Origin: Bacillota bacterium
GTDB taxonomy: Bacteria > Bacillota_I > Bacilli_A > RF39 > UBA660
NCBI GenBank assembly: GCA_023460995.1
Contig: JAEWOE010000006.1
Coordinates: 744,001-808,000, forward strand
DNA: 64,000 nt
Reading direction: 5' to 3'
Shown one piece after another: positions 17,185 to 25,782 of this stretch; positions within the stretch are counted from its first letter, which is position 1, and each line of letters opens with the position of its first letter. Below the pieces are notes generated by a model. The model ran no database searches, was not told the origin of the DNA, and saw only the letters and a program-made list of their open reading frames with translations. Both the position numbers and the translations under genes were made by a program.

Positions 17185-18316
17185 AACATATTTAAAAATT
17201 CTTAGATCATATCGTTCAGTTATAATAATGTATTTGTCAATATTTTTATTTATTGCGCTTATGGTTGGATCAGTTGGAACAAGTAGTACTAGTTTTAAAG
17301 TTAGTAAACCAAGTGTTTTTATAATTAATAATGATAATTCAAAAATAACTGATTCATTTATAAGTTATGTAAAAGAAAGTGCTGATATAATTGAAATAGA
17401 ATCTGATGAAGAAAGTATCAAAGATGCTTTATTCTATAGAAAAGTAGATTATATAATTGAAATACCTAAAAATTATGGTGAAGATTTTATATCTGGTAAA
17501 GATGTTAAAATTAAATCTATAAGTGTTCCAAATTCTACATCTACGATGTACACAGAAATGCTATTTAATAGATATTTCAGTATTTATAAAACATATTTAA
17601 ATAATGGTATGACAGATGATCAAATTTCTAGTTTAGTTGTAAAAGACTTAGAAAGTAGTGTAGATGTTTCATTATTTGATACTAGTAAGAAAGATATTGA
17701 TAAAGTTTGTTACTACTATAATTATACAAATTATACAATACTTGCTACATGTATCTTAATAATTGGAATGATCACAAATACATTTACTAGTATGAATATT
17801 AAAAGAAGAAATGAGATAAGTCCAACTTCTTATAAAAAAATAAATAGACATCTATTCTTAGGAAATATATGTTTAACATTTGCAGTATGGTTATCTTATG
17901 TAATAATAAGCTTTATTTTATATAAAGATACTATGCTTACTACTCCTGGATTACTATTTATTATAAATTCATTTGTATTTAGCTTAATGGCTTTATCATT
18001 AGGATTTTTAATAGGTAATTTAGTTAGAAGCAAAGAAGCTCAAAGTGGTATTGTAAATATAATTGCTTTAGGTACAAGTTTTATATGTGGTGCTTTCGTA
18101 CCACAAGAGTATTTAGGTAGTGCAGTTCTTAGCTTTGCTAGATTATTACCATCATACTGGTTTATAACTAATAATAATGAAATTGCATTATTATCTAATT
18201 ATAACTTTGATACAATAATGCCTATTTTTAGAAATATGGGAATTATTTTGGTATCTGCATTAGTATTCTTTATTTTAACTAATATAGTAGCTAAGAAAAA
18301 ACTGAAAGAGAATTAG
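17171..18316 (+). CDS. ABC-2 permease subunit 2
   Basis: 381-residue paralogue of the preceding subunit with the same topology: N-terminal helix (~14-34), outer domain, five C-terminal helices. The AAGGAGGAAG ribosome-binding site lies inside the upstream gene. Probably forms the heterodimeric membrane channel with its neighbour. Ends at a terminator at 18320. Confidence 0.88.
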   Translation: MTVFRTYLKILRSYRSVIIMYLSIFLFIALMVGSVGTSSTSFKVSKPSVFIINNDNSKITDSFISYVKESADIIEIESDEESIKDALFYRKVDYIIEIPKNYGEDFISGKDVKIKSISVPNSTSTMYTEMLFNRYFSIYKTYLNNGMTDDQISSLVVKDLESSVDVSLFDTSKKDIDKVCYYYNYTNYTILATCILIIGMITNTFTSMNIKRRNEISPTSYKKINRHLFLGNICLTFAVWLSYVIISFILYKDTMLTTPGLLFIINSFVFSLMALSLGFLIGNLVRSKEAQSGIVNIIALGTSFICGAFVPQEYLGSAVLSFARLLPSYWFITNNNEIALLSNYNFDTIMPIFRNMGIILVSALVFFILTNIVAKKKLKEN

Positions 18317-18319
18317 ATG

Positions 18320-18346
18320 AAACGAACATTAAGTTCGTTTTATTTT
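18320..18346 (+). terminator. Terminator of the ABC-2 exporter operon
   Basis: AAACGAAC (18320-18327), ATTAA loop, GTTCGTTT (18333-18340), then a T-rich tail. Confidence 0.8.
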
Positions 18347-18475
18347 ATATTTTTATAAAAAAATTATATTTTATTATTGTTTTACATAAAAATATATAGT
18401 ATAATACAAAAGCGATGTGCAAAATATAGGTTTTATTATATGTTTCCAAAAATGTACAAAATTTTTGAAAAGTAC

Positions 18476-18504
18476 TTGTCAAAGTATATAAAATAATATA
18501 TAAT
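18476..18504 (+). promoter_or_regulatory. Promoter of the tRNA-Ile/tRNA-Glu unit
   Basis: TTGTCA (18476-18481), 17-bp spacer, TATAAT (18499-18504), 25 bases before tRNA-Ile. A second candidate (TTGTTT at 18378, TATAAT at 18400) lies upstream. Confidence 0.75.
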
Positions 18505-18528
18505 GAAATAGTCCTTGAAAAATTAGAT

Positions 18529-18605
<77 letters not shown>

Positions 18606-18622
18606 TTTAATTTTTTATACAT

Positions 18623-18699
18623 GGCCCGTTGGTGAAGTGGCTTAACACACATGCCTTTCACGCATGCATTCACGAGTTCGAACCTCGTACGGGTCACCA
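18623..18699 (+). tRNA. tRNA-Glu (anticodon TTC)
   Basis: Acceptor GGCCCGT pairs with ACGGGTC (one G-T). Anticodon loop CTTTCAC gives TTC. T-arm has GAGTTCGAACCTC and the 3' CCA is encoded. Its last bases (CACCA) plus terminator are repeated exactly at 20031, behind the first prepilin gene. Confidence 0.95.
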
Positions 18700-18740
18700 T
18701 ATTGATTATTAAGCTAACTATTTAATAGTTAGTTTTTTTT
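18695..18740 (+). repeat. 46-bp repeat, copy 1 (tRNA-Glu 3' end plus terminator)
   Basis: CACCATATTGATTATTAAGC, then the terminator stem CTAACTAT/ATAGTTAG (18714-18732) with eight T residues. An identical 46-bp copy lies at 20031-20076, so the two copies bracket the first prepilin gene like attL/attR or duplication ends. Confidence 0.9.
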
Positions 18741-18749
18741 GTAAATATA

Positions 18750-18778
18750 TTGCAAATAACGACAAAATTTAGTATTAT
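18750..18778 (+). promoter_or_regulatory. Shared prepilin promoter, copy 1
   Basis: TTGCAA (18750-18755), exactly 17 bp, TATTAT (18773-18778). The spacer is identical to those at 46654, 49715 and 53593. The leader with GGAGG before the ATG is also conserved. Confidence 0.8.
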
Positions 18779-18839
18779 TATTTTAGTAATAACTATATAC
18801 AGAACAATAAATTAACTTGCTAGATAATATGGAGGAAAA

Positions 18840-19943
18840 ATGAAAAAAAAGGGATTTACCCTAATTGAACTATTAGCAGTAATTTTAATACTAGGCATAA
18901 TTGCCTTAATAGCCATTCCAACAGTAAGTAAGATCATTGACCAAAGTAAACAAGGAGCATTCGAAACCACTTCTAATAATGTCGTAAATGCAATAGAAGA
19001 TGCGTGTCAGCTTCAAACACTAAGAGGCGAAACTATAGTGGCAACATATACATTTACAGATGGGGTAGTATTACCAAGTTTAAATGTTAAGGGAAAGCTA
19101 CCTACTAATGGAACAGCAACAGTAGACTCTAATTGTAATGTGTCACTTAATGTAACTGATGGAAAGTTTACTGCCACAAAGACTTCTTCAGATGATAGTA
19201 TAACAGTAGTAGATAGCGGAAAATCGTCTACAACATATACCGTGTATGCTAATGGAACAGCAGTATATTTTAATCCTGTTACTGGAAGTACATGTACGTC
19301 TGGAGAAGCGGTAAGTACGACAGGAACCAAAATAGGATGTATGAAATGGTATACTTTTAATGATTCTGGTAATAAAAGTCCATCTATTAATTTAATATTA
19401 GACCATAATACAACAGCAGTAATAGCATGGAACTCTTCTGGAAGTAATGTAAACGGGCCAACGAGTGTTATGACGCAGCTAGCATCGGATACTGGTTCAT
19501 GGGCAGGTGTACCAACAAGAAGTGATAGTTATAGTGTAAGTAACGGAACAGCTACTTATACTATAAATTATAGTACATATAAGGCAAGATTAATAAAGGC
19601 ATCTGAAATAGCTGCAATTACTGGTAATTCTAGTTTTATAGAAGCAACGACGCCATATGCAAGTTGGTTTTATTTAGACAGTAATAATCAAACACAAACA
19701 GCAACTACAACAGGAGCAAGTAATTACGACTGGTTGTTGGATTATACAAATGGATGTACTAGTTATGGATGTAATGTAGCTGACACAAGTAACTTTGGGT
19801 ACTGGACATCGACAGCTGTCTCTGCAAATACTATCTATGCTTGGGGCGTGTATAGAAGCGGCAGCTTGTTCAACATCAATGTTAACTCTTCAGACTTCTC
19901 TGGTGTTCGACCAGTTATAACTATCTTAAAATCTAATCTCTAA
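18840..19943 (+). CDS. Prepilin-like protein 1 with lectin-like, hypervariable C-terminus
   Basis: 367 residues. The N-terminus MKKKG^FTLIELLAVILILG is a class III (type IV prepilin) signal: cleavage after G5 leaves Phe1 and Glu5, followed by the hydrophobic pilin helix. Residues ~25-125 form a pilin-like linker. The remaining part has a C-type-lectin/FGE-like pattern: YFNPVTG, CMKWY, LILDHNTT, YKARLIKASEI, SWFYLD, two disulfide-prone CTSYGCN cysteines, GYWTST and the terminal GVRPVITI. Codons just before GVRPVI are GC-rich and of the NNC type (see the variable-region entry). First gene after tRNA-Glu, with the shared prepilin promoter. Likely exported, cell-surface displayed and ligand-binding; the assembly machinery is not in the window. 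Confidence 0.85.
   Translation: MKKKGFTLIELLAVILILGIIALIAIPTVSKIIDQSKQGAFETTSNNVVNAIEDACQLQTLRGETIVATYTFTDGVVLPSLNVKGKLPTNGTATVDSNCNVSLNVTDGKFTATKTSSDDSITVVDSGKSSTTYTVYANGTAVYFNPVTGSTCTSGEAVSTTGTKIGCMKWYTFNDSGNKSPSINLILDHNTTAVIAWNSSGSNVNGPTSVMTQLASDTGSWAGVPTRSDSYSVSNGTATYTINYSTYKARLIKASEIAAITGNSSFIEATTPYASWFYLDSNNQTQTATTTGASNYDWLLDYTNGCTSYGCNVADTSNFGYWTSTAVSANTIYAWGVYRSGSLFNINVNSSDFSGVRPVITILKSNL
19824..19910 (+). other. DGR-like variable region of prepilin 1
   Basis: 87 bp between the constant blocks TGGACATCGACAGCTGTCTCT and CCAGTTATAACTATCTTAAA. Aligned codon by codon with the region at 50798-50884 it differs at most codons in the first two bases of NNC-type codons and in the third base of GTN, TCN and CGN codons, whereas both flanks are nearly identical. 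By my count 38 of 87 bases are G or C, far above the surrounding gene. Confidence 0.65.
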
Positions 19944-19981
19944 AATAAAAACAAGAGAATAAATAAAAAATTAGTATTAAT

Positions 19982-20030
19982 TTACTACCTATTTTATATT
20001 GTATGAGTTATCGAACTAAGAATTCTAACA
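19982..20030 (+). repeat. Cassette-boundary arm at the tRNA-Glu locus
   Basis: 49 bp beginning TTACTACCTATTTTATATTG and ending directly at a CACCA. It matches the arm at 48071-48120 (tRNA-Arg locus) at about four of five positions, although the sequences after CACCA differ between loci. Weaker relatives lie near 52160 and 53500. Confidence 0.7.
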
Positions 20031-20076
20031 CACCATATTGATTATTAAGCTAACTATTTAATAGTTAGTTTTTTTT
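20031..20076 (+). repeat. 46-bp repeat, copy 2
   Basis: Exact copy of 18695-18740, including the terminator stem CTAACTAT/ATAGTTAG and T-run. Here it is not attached to an intact tRNA; its left neighbour is the boundary arm ending at 20030. Confidence 0.9.
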
Positions 20077-20176
20077 ATGCATAGGTCTTGCAAAAAAAGT
20101 TAGATTGTATTACGATATAAGAATAGATAGATTAATAGATACGGGTTTATCAAATTAATTAGTAAGGAGTTATACA

Positions 20177-21289
20177 ATGAAAAGAAGAGGATTTACATTA
20201 ATTGAACTTTTGGCTGTAATATTAATACTAGGAATAATTGCTTTAATAGCAATACCAACTGTAAATAAAATAATTAAAGAAAGTAGAAAAGGTTCCTTTG
20301 AAACAGCAGTAAACAATATTACTGGTGCTATAGAAGATGCTTGTCAGTTACAAGTACTAAAAGGGGAAACAATTACCTCTTCATATACTTTTAATGATGG
20401 ATCTGCAACTCCAAGTTTAAATATTAAAGGTGATTTACCTACAGATGGATTTGCAATAGTTGATACTAGTTGTAAAGTAACTATTAGTGTAACAAATGGT
20501 ACATATACAGCTAATAAACCTTCAGATGAAGATACTATTACAATAGTAGATGGAAATAATGTAGATGACCCACCTACAACTCATACAGTTTATAGTAATG
20601 GAACTGTTATATATTTTAATCCAGTAACTGGAAGTACATGTACTGCTGGTGAAGCTGTAAGTACAACAGGAACTAAAACAGGATGTATGAAATGGTATGC
20701 CTTTAATGATGGTGGAATTACATCTTCAACATTAAATTTAATATTAGATCATAATACAACAGCAACAGTATCATGGAATTCTACAGGAAGTAATTTAAAT
20801 GGACCTACAAATGCACTTTCTCAGTTAGCAACTGACACTAGTTCTTGGGCTGGAGTACCTACTAGAACAGATGATTACAGTGTTAGTAATGGAACTGCTA
20901 TGTATACAATTAATTATAATACATATAAAGCAAGGTTAATAACAGCGTTAGAAATAGCTACAATTACAGGTAATAATATTTTTGATGAAAAAACATCACA
21001 ATTTTCTTCATGGTTTTACCTTGACAGTAAAAATCAAACACAAACTGCAACAACTATTGGAGCAAGTAGTTATAAATGGTTATTTGATTACACTAATGAT
21101 TGTGTAAACTATGGATGTAGTGTTGATGATCCTGCTGTCCTTGGATACTGGACATCAACAGCAACAGCTGCTAATAGTAGTTTTGTTTGGATTGGTTCTA
21201 GAGAAGGAAGTTTATATTGTAATATGGCTGGTGGCGGAGTAAACAACGGTATTCGTCCAGTAATAACTATTCCAAAATCAGTCCTTTAA
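20177..21289 (+). CDS. Prepilin-like protein 2 with lectin-like C-terminus
   Basis: 370-residue paralogue of the neighbouring prepilin: MKRRG^FTLIELLAVILILG, pilin helix, then the same lectin-like body (VYSNGTVIYFNPVTG, CMKWYAFNDGG, LILDHNTT, YKARLITALEI, GYWTSTA, GIRPVITIPKSVL). Unlike paralogues 1, 3 and 4, the codons before GIRPVI are host-like NNT codons with low GC. So it is probably not, or no longer, a target of the diversification seen in the others. It has an AAGGAG ribosome-binding site and lacks the shared TTGCAA-17-TATTAT promoter. Confidence 0.85.
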   Translation: MKRRGFTLIELLAVILILGIIALIAIPTVNKIIKESRKGSFETAVNNITGAIEDACQLQVLKGETITSSYTFNDGSATPSLNIKGDLPTDGFAIVDTSCKVTISVTNGTYTANKPSDEDTITIVDGNNVDDPPTTHTVYSNGTVIYFNPVTGSTCTAGEAVSTTGTKTGCMKWYAFNDGGITSSTLNLILDHNTTATVSWNSTGSNLNGPTNALSQLATDTSSWAGVPTRTDDYSVSNGTAMYTINYNTYKARLITALEIATITGNNIFDEKTSQFSSWFYLDSKNQTQTATTIGASSYKWLFDYTNDCVNYGCSVDDPAVLGYWTSTATAANSSFVWIGSREGSLYCNMAGGGVNNGIRPVITIPKSVL

Positions 21290-21326
21290 TAGTTTTAAAG
21301 ATTATATAAATAATTTTATTAATAAC

Positions 21327-21359
21327 AAAAAAAGAAATAGTTTTGCAACTATTTCTTTT
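21327..21359. terminator. Bidirectional terminator
   Basis: AAAAGAAATAGTT (21330-21342), TTGC loop, AACTATTTCTTTT (21347-21359) between convergent genes. The right arm overlaps the end of the minus-strand gene. Confidence 0.85.
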
Positions 21360-22092
21360 GTTTTATTTTTTGTCTATAATAATTATTTGATTCTAAAGTT
21401 TCTTTTTCAGTAATGTTATTTTCTAAAGTAGATTGTTTTAAACTCTCTAACTCACTTATTTTTTCTTGTCTAGATAAAGAATTTACATTGTTATCACTTT
21501 CTAAATTATTATCAGGATCAAATTCTTGAGAAAAAGAATTATTATTTATTTCTTCATCTATAGGTGAAACTTTCTCTTTTAACATGCCATATTGTTCAAT
21601 GATTGATAGGTAAGAAACTGGTCCTTCTGTTTTAACAATTATATATTCACCATGTTTTATTTCATACCAAATTGTACTTTTTTCATTATCATCATTGTAA
21701 GTAACACTTTGTAATTTATTATTTACTTGTGGTTTTGCCATTATTAAGAATGCATTTAGGCCGGTAGGATTTTTACTATATTCTTCTTCCTCTTCCTTAG
21801 TCATTTTAATTAATAAGTCAATAACATTTAATTGATCAATAATAGTACATCTAGCATTGTTATATATTAGCGTTCTTCTTAGAACATCCCAAATATTTAA
21901 ACCAGGTGTAAGTAAAGACATAAGACTAACTTTAGAAACATTAGGATCTGCTTGTTTGGCAAATTCTGATAGTCTCTTAATATCTATCTTGTATCCATTA
22001 TCAGCAATATCCTTAAACATCCTTAATTCATTTTTAAATTCCATTATAAAACTAACTATAACAGTTCCTGTCCAAATAACTAATAATTCCAT
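21349..22092 (-). CDS. Protein of unknown function with N-terminal hydrophobic segment
   Basis: 247 residues: a short hydrophobic N-terminus (MELLVIWTGTVIVSFIM), a helical middle region and a long Glu/Asn/Ser-rich tail that looks disordered. The SLLTPGLNIWDVLRRTLIYNNAR stretch may be a second membrane-associated helix. I recognise no family. Transcribed from a region divergent to the DUF5662-like gene. Confidence 0.55.
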   Translation of the reverse strand: MELLVIWTGTVIVSFIMEFKNELRMFKDIADNGYKIDIKRLSEFAKQADPNVSKVSLMSLLTPGLNIWDVLRRTLIYNNARCTIIDQLNVIDLLIKMTKEEEEEYSKNPTGLNAFLIMAKPQVNNKLQSVTYNDDNEKSTIWYEIKHGEYIIVKTEGPVSYLSIIEQYGMLKEKVSPIDEEINNNSFSQEFDPDNNLESDNNVNSLSRQEKISELESLKQSTLENNITEKETLESNNYYRQKIKQKK

Positions 22093-22171
22093 ATATTATT
22101 CTCCTTTATTACTGAATGTATTTTAATGTTTGAAGAAAAAAATGTCAAGTAAAACTTTTTATATTATTAAA

Positions 22172-22199
22172 TTGCACTTTTTTAAAAATGTGTTATAAT
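22172..22199 (+). promoter_or_regulatory. Promoter of the DUF5662-like gene
   Basis: TTGCAC (22172-22177), 16-bp spacer, TATAAT (22194-22199) with the extended TGTTATAAT form. Confidence 0.75.
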
Positions 22200-22230
22200 A
22201 ATATCCACTCAAAGAGGAAGGGGAATTCTT

Positions 22231-22767
22231 GTGATAGATAGAGTTATTGAACACATAGATGAAACTTTAATTCATAAACAGTATATTTTACAAAGTGCAA
22301 GAATTCTTAGTAGATACCTAATAGAAAATGGCAACTTAGATACTGCCTTAGAACTTGTAAAAAGATGTTCTGCTCATGATGATTCAAAGTTTTCACCAGA
22401 TGAAATTTATGCTTTTATAAAATTAAGTAATAAAGAGAGTTTAAAGAATGCTAAGGCTGCTTTAGACGAAGCAACAAAAGAAGCCTTAAAGATGCACTGG
22501 GAAAATAATAGTCATCATCCAGAACATTTTGCTGATTATAGTTTGATGACTGATTTAGATTTAATGGAAATGGCTTGCGATTGTAATGCTAGAAGTATGC
22601 AGTATGGTACAGATTTATTGAATTTTATTGAAATAAGACAAGAAGAGAGATTTCATTTTCCAATAGAAATGTATAATAAGTTTAAAGAATATTGTTATAT
22701 TTTAGTATATTACTCAAAAGACTATGAAGATATACCTAAAATGCTTATTAAAAAGAAAGATGATTAA
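22231..22767 (+). CDS. DUF5662 family protein
   Basis: 178 residues, all-helical. The histidine-rich signature AHDDSKFSPDE and the HWENNSHHPEHFADY segment match the DUF5662 family, which is found in phages and Firmicutes, has HD-like metal-binding potential and no known function. Starts at GTG with AGGAAGGGGA as ribosome-binding site. Monocistronic with a clear promoter and terminator. Confidence 0.8.
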   Translation: MIDRVIEHIDETLIHKQYILQSARILSRYLIENGNLDTALELVKRCSAHDDSKFSPDEIYAFIKLSNKESLKNAKAALDEATKEALKMHWENNSHHPEHFADYSLMTDLDLMEMACDCNARSMQYGTDLLNFIEIRQEERFHFPIEMYNKFKEYCYILVYYSKDYEDIPKMLIKKKDD

Positions 22768-22784
22768 TTACTCATCTTTCTTTT
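22752..22784 (+). terminator. Terminator
   Basis: AAAGAAAGATGA (22752-22763) pairs with TCATCTTTCTTTT (22772-22784). The stem overlaps the gene end. Confidence 0.8.
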
Positions 22785-22884
22785 ATTAAGCTTAAAAGGG
22801 CATATTATGCTTAAAATAAGCCATACTGATAAAGTGTTTAATAGTATAACATCTAGGTATTACTATGTTTTTTTTCTTTAACTC

Positions 22885-22913
22885 TTGACACATCTAATAT
22901 AATAATGTAGAAT
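22885..22913 (+). promoter_or_regulatory. tRNA-Ser promoter
   Basis: TTGACA (22885-22890), 17-bp spacer, TAGAAT (22908-22913). Confidence 0.75.
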
Positions 22914-22929
22914 TAATTTGTAGTTGTTT

Positions 22930-23020
22930 GAAGCAGTACTCAAGAGGCTGAAGAGGCGTCCCTGCTAAGGATGTAGATCGGGTAACTGGTGCGAGGGTTC
23001 AAATCCCTCCTGCTTCGCCA
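22930..23020 (+). tRNA. tRNA-Ser (anticodon GCT)
   Basis: Acceptor GAAGCAG pairs with CTGCTTC. Anticodon loop CTGCTAA gives GCT (AGC/AGU codons). The long variable arm typical of tRNA-Ser and the 3' GCCA are present. Confidence 0.95.
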
Positions 23021-23030
23021 CTAAATAAAC

Positions 23031-23053
23031 AAAACCTTTTATAAGGTTTTTTT
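23031..23053 (+). terminator. Terminator of tRNA-Ser
   Basis: AAAACCTT, TTAT loop, AAGGTTTT followed by T residues. Confidence 0.85.
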
Positions 23054-23282
23054 CTTTGTATAAATTTAGGGTTAATAATAAAAAGTCTTTTATAAAAATA
23101 TATTTATGTTATAATAAATAACTAACAAGGAAGTAACATGCTAAGTATATAAGTTATTTATTTTAAAATTAACTTTTTATATTTTAAATAGTAGGTTCTA
23201 AACTTTTTATTAGAAAAAATTAATTGATATAAGGTTAATTTAATTTATCCTAAAGTGATAATACTAGAAAAGAGTGATAATA

Positions 23283-23966
23283 ATGAATACCAAAAATCTA
23301 ATAGAAAAAGCAAAAACAAATTACGGAGACATTTATTATTATGAATTATTTAGTAGTGCTTTAGATTATCCTAATAAAATACTAAGTGAATTAAAAAAAG
23401 AAGTAAAGAATAAAATTGTTTTGGATGCTGGTTGTGGTAGTGGTAAATTCTTACCAGTAGTATCAAAATTAGCTAAATACTATTATGGTATTGATATTTC
23501 AAGTGAACAGTTATTTTTAGCAAATAATAAGATAATTAATAAAGAAAAAGTAACTTTATTATGCTTAGATCTTTGTGATATTTCATTAGAAGATAATAGT
23601 ATTGATATCATATATCTATCTTGGGTTTTAGGTACTATTCTTGATTTAGACAAAAGAGACAGAGTGTTAAAAGAATTACTAAGAGTATTAAAACCAGGAG
23701 GAAAGATTCTTTTAATAGAAAATAATGTAGATAATGAATTTGAAGAAATTAGAGGAAGAACTAAAGATAATAGAACTAAAGACTATAATAAATGGGTATT
23801 ATCTAATAATTTTAAAGTTTTTAAGCAGTTTAATACATATTTTAAATTTAATAATACTTTAGAAGCTAAAAAAGTATTTGATATTATTTATGGAGTAAAA
23901 GTAGCTTCTAAGGTATCAAGTAGTAAGATAAATCATAATATTGTTATTTTTGAACTAATTAAATAA
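23283..23966 (+). CDS. Class I SAM-dependent methyltransferase
   Basis: 227 residues with the Rossmann-like methyltransferase fold: motif I VLDAGCGSGKFLP, motif II acidic end YYGIDIS, a DLCDISLEDNSIDIIYLSWVLG stretch (motifs III-IV) and ELLRVLKPGGKILLIE (motif V/post). This pattern is the UbiE/Methyltransf_11 type; the substrate cannot be inferred. The ATG at 23283 follows AAGAGTGAT, so the GTG three codons earlier is not used. Isolated gene. Confidence 0.85.
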   Translation: MNTKNLIEKAKTNYGDIYYYELFSSALDYPNKILSELKKEVKNKIVLDAGCGSGKFLPVVSKLAKYYYGIDISSEQLFLANNKIINKEKVTLLCLDLCDISLEDNSIDIIYLSWVLGTILDLDKRDRVLKELLRVLKPGGKILLIENNVDNEFEEIRGRTKDNRTKDYNKWVLSNNFKVFKQFNTYFKFNNTLEAKKVFDIIYGVKVASKVSSSKINHNIVIFELIK

Positions 23967-24031
23967 TAACAATTTATATTTATAAGAATTTGTGATATAA
24001 TAATCCCCATTAAAAAAAAGGGGTTTTTATT

Positions 24032-24808
24032 ATGGAAAAAATAAGTACATTAAAAGGAACAAACTTGCTTAGTGATATCGCCATTGATTTATATCCTAGT
24101 TCTTTAAAATTTTATGGTGATAAATATAAAGCCATAATTGATACAACATTAAATAGAACTGTATTATATGAATGGAATGATGAGTCTGCATATGAAGTAA
24201 TACGTGATATTACAAATGGTAAGGTTGACTGTAATGAAGCAGAGGAATTAGCAGAAAAACATAAAAACTCATATGGTCTTCACTATATTTCAAAGAAATT
24301 TTTTACTGGTTTAAAACATTTTGTGGTTATTAAAAATGTTGATGACAAGGATGAACTAGCGTCGTTACTAGCGCATGAACTATATGGCCATGCTGTATGC
24401 TCAGATTATAATACATATATGGTAAATGATGGGTATTTATGCTCACGTAACGGTATAGACTTTTTAAACATAAAAAATGGTGTGTTACTTAATCAACAAG
24501 CTAATGAAGGTATGATTGAGTATATTGCTTCACAAATAATGCACATATATAGCCCTAATTTTAAAAGACCAAAAAATAATTATGTTTATAATGATGCTGT
24601 TGAAGTAGCGAGACTAATATTTAAATATATAGATAAAGAAACAATGTTAAAACTACTTGTTGAAGGCAAAGGATCAATTGAAAAAATATTTGATAAAGAC
24701 AATGTATATTCATGGCGTGGTCTATCTCAAGAACTTGAAAATAAAAAACCAGATATTGATGAATATTTAGATGGATTTGTTAAAAGATATAAGTATAGAA
24801 ATAGATAA
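24032..24808 (+). CDS. Putative zinc metallopeptidase-like protein (HExxH)
   Basis: 258 residues with a single HExxH zinc motif, LLAHELYGH, in a helix followed 60 residues later by NEGMIEYIASQ, where the glutamate could be the third ligand as in gluzincins. No signal peptide, so a cytosolic location is likely. I recognise no named family. The AAAGGGG ribosome-binding site can pair with a CCCC at 24004 near the expected 5' end of the transcript. Confidence 0.6.
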   Translation: MEKISTLKGTNLLSDIAIDLYPSSLKFYGDKYKAIIDTTLNRTVLYEWNDESAYEVIRDITNGKVDCNEAEELAEKHKNSYGLHYISKKFFTGLKHFVVIKNVDDKDELASLLAHELYGHAVCSDYNTYMVNDGYLCSRNGIDFLNIKNGVLLNQQANEGMIEYIASQIMHIYSPNFKRPKNNYVYNDAVEVARLIFKYIDKETMLKLLVEGKGSIEKIFDKDNVYSWRGLSQELENKKPDIDEYLDGFVKRYKYRNR

Positions 24809-24832
24809 AAGACTTTTTCTTTTATCTATTTT
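24799..24832 (+). terminator. Terminator
   Basis: AAATAGATAAAAGA (24799-24812) pairs with TCTTTTATCTATTT (24818-24831). The stem overlaps the end of the gene. Confidence 0.8.
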
Positions 24833-24861
24833 AGTGTATTATTGTATAAGGATGTGAAAAT

Positions 24862-25737
24862 ATGAAAGATAAATTTGTAGTAGAAGAACCAACTATTCTA
24901 ATGGACTTCTTAATAGATAAAATGGATAAACCTCATAAGAAAGCTAAACAATTATTAACTAATGAAGCAGTGCTTGTTAATAATCATGTAGTAACTAAAT
25001 ATAATAGACCTCTTTTAAGAGGGGATGTTGTATCTCTAAGAGGATTTAATTCTAATAATATCGACTCTCGCGCTGAAATAATTTATGAAGATAAAGATAT
25101 AATTGTAGTAAATAAAGCTAGTGGATTATTAACTATATCAACCGAGAATGAAAAAGAGAGAACTCTTTATCATATGGTAAGTGATTATGTTAAAATTAAA
25201 AATAAAAATTCACGAATTTTTGTTATTCATAGACTTGATAAAGATACTTCTGGTGTTGTAATGTTCGCAAAAACAGAAAATGTTAAAAGACTATATCAAG
25301 ATTCTTGGGATGAACTTGTAAAGTATCGTGGTTATATGGCATTAGTAGAAGGTTACGTTGAAGATTACAAAGGAAGTATTGTTCAGTATTTAAAGGAAGG
25401 CGAAGATGGTTTTAAGGTCTACGCTACTAAAAAAGAACTTGGTAAAAAAGCTATTACTTTATATAAAGCAGTATCAAGAAACGATAAGTATTCACTTTTA
25501 GATATTGAAATTCAAACAGGAAGAAAAAATCAAATAAGAGTAGCTATGCAACATATTAATCATCCAGTAGTAGGAGATTATAAGTATGGTTCTAATGATA
25601 AGGTTATAAAAAGATTAGGTTTACATGCTTACAAATTAAGTATAATAAATCCTATAACAAAAAAAGAAATGACTTTCGAAACAGTTATTCCTAAAGAATT
25701 CTATCATTTTTCTAAAAGTAACGATAATAAAAAATAA
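24862..25737 (+). CDS. RluA-family pseudouridine synthase
   Basis: 291 residues: N-terminal S4-like RNA-binding domain (DKPHKKAKQLLTNEAVLVNNHVVTK region) then the RluA catalytic domain. The catalytic aspartate lies in HRLDKDTSGVVMFAK (about residue 117), followed by the GRKNQIRVAMQHINHPVVGDYKYG motif. Belongs to the RluC/RluD branch acting on 23S rRNA or tRNA uridines; the exact site is not predictable. Own ribosome-binding site AGGATGTG and convergent terminator. Confidence 0.93.
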   Translation: MKDKFVVEEPTILMDFLIDKMDKPHKKAKQLLTNEAVLVNNHVVTKYNRPLLRGDVVSLRGFNSNNIDSRAEIIYEDKDIIVVNKASGLLTISTENEKERTLYHMVSDYVKIKNKNSRIFVIHRLDKDTSGVVMFAKTENVKRLYQDSWDELVKYRGYMALVEGYVEDYKGSIVQYLKEGEDGFKVYATKKELGKKAITLYKAVSRNDKYSLLDIEIQTGRKNQIRVAMQHINHPVVGDYKYGSNDKVIKRLGLHAYKLSIINPITKKEMTFETVIPKEFYHFSKSNDNKK

Positions 25738-25740
25738 TAT

Positions 25741-25774
25741 AAAAAAATGATTCAATATTTTGAATCATTTTTTA
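25741..25774. terminator. Bidirectional terminator
   Basis: AAAATGATTCAA and TTGAATCATTTT around a TATT loop, with A and T runs on each side, between convergent genes. Confidence 0.88.
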
Positions 25775-25782
25775 TTTAATTA

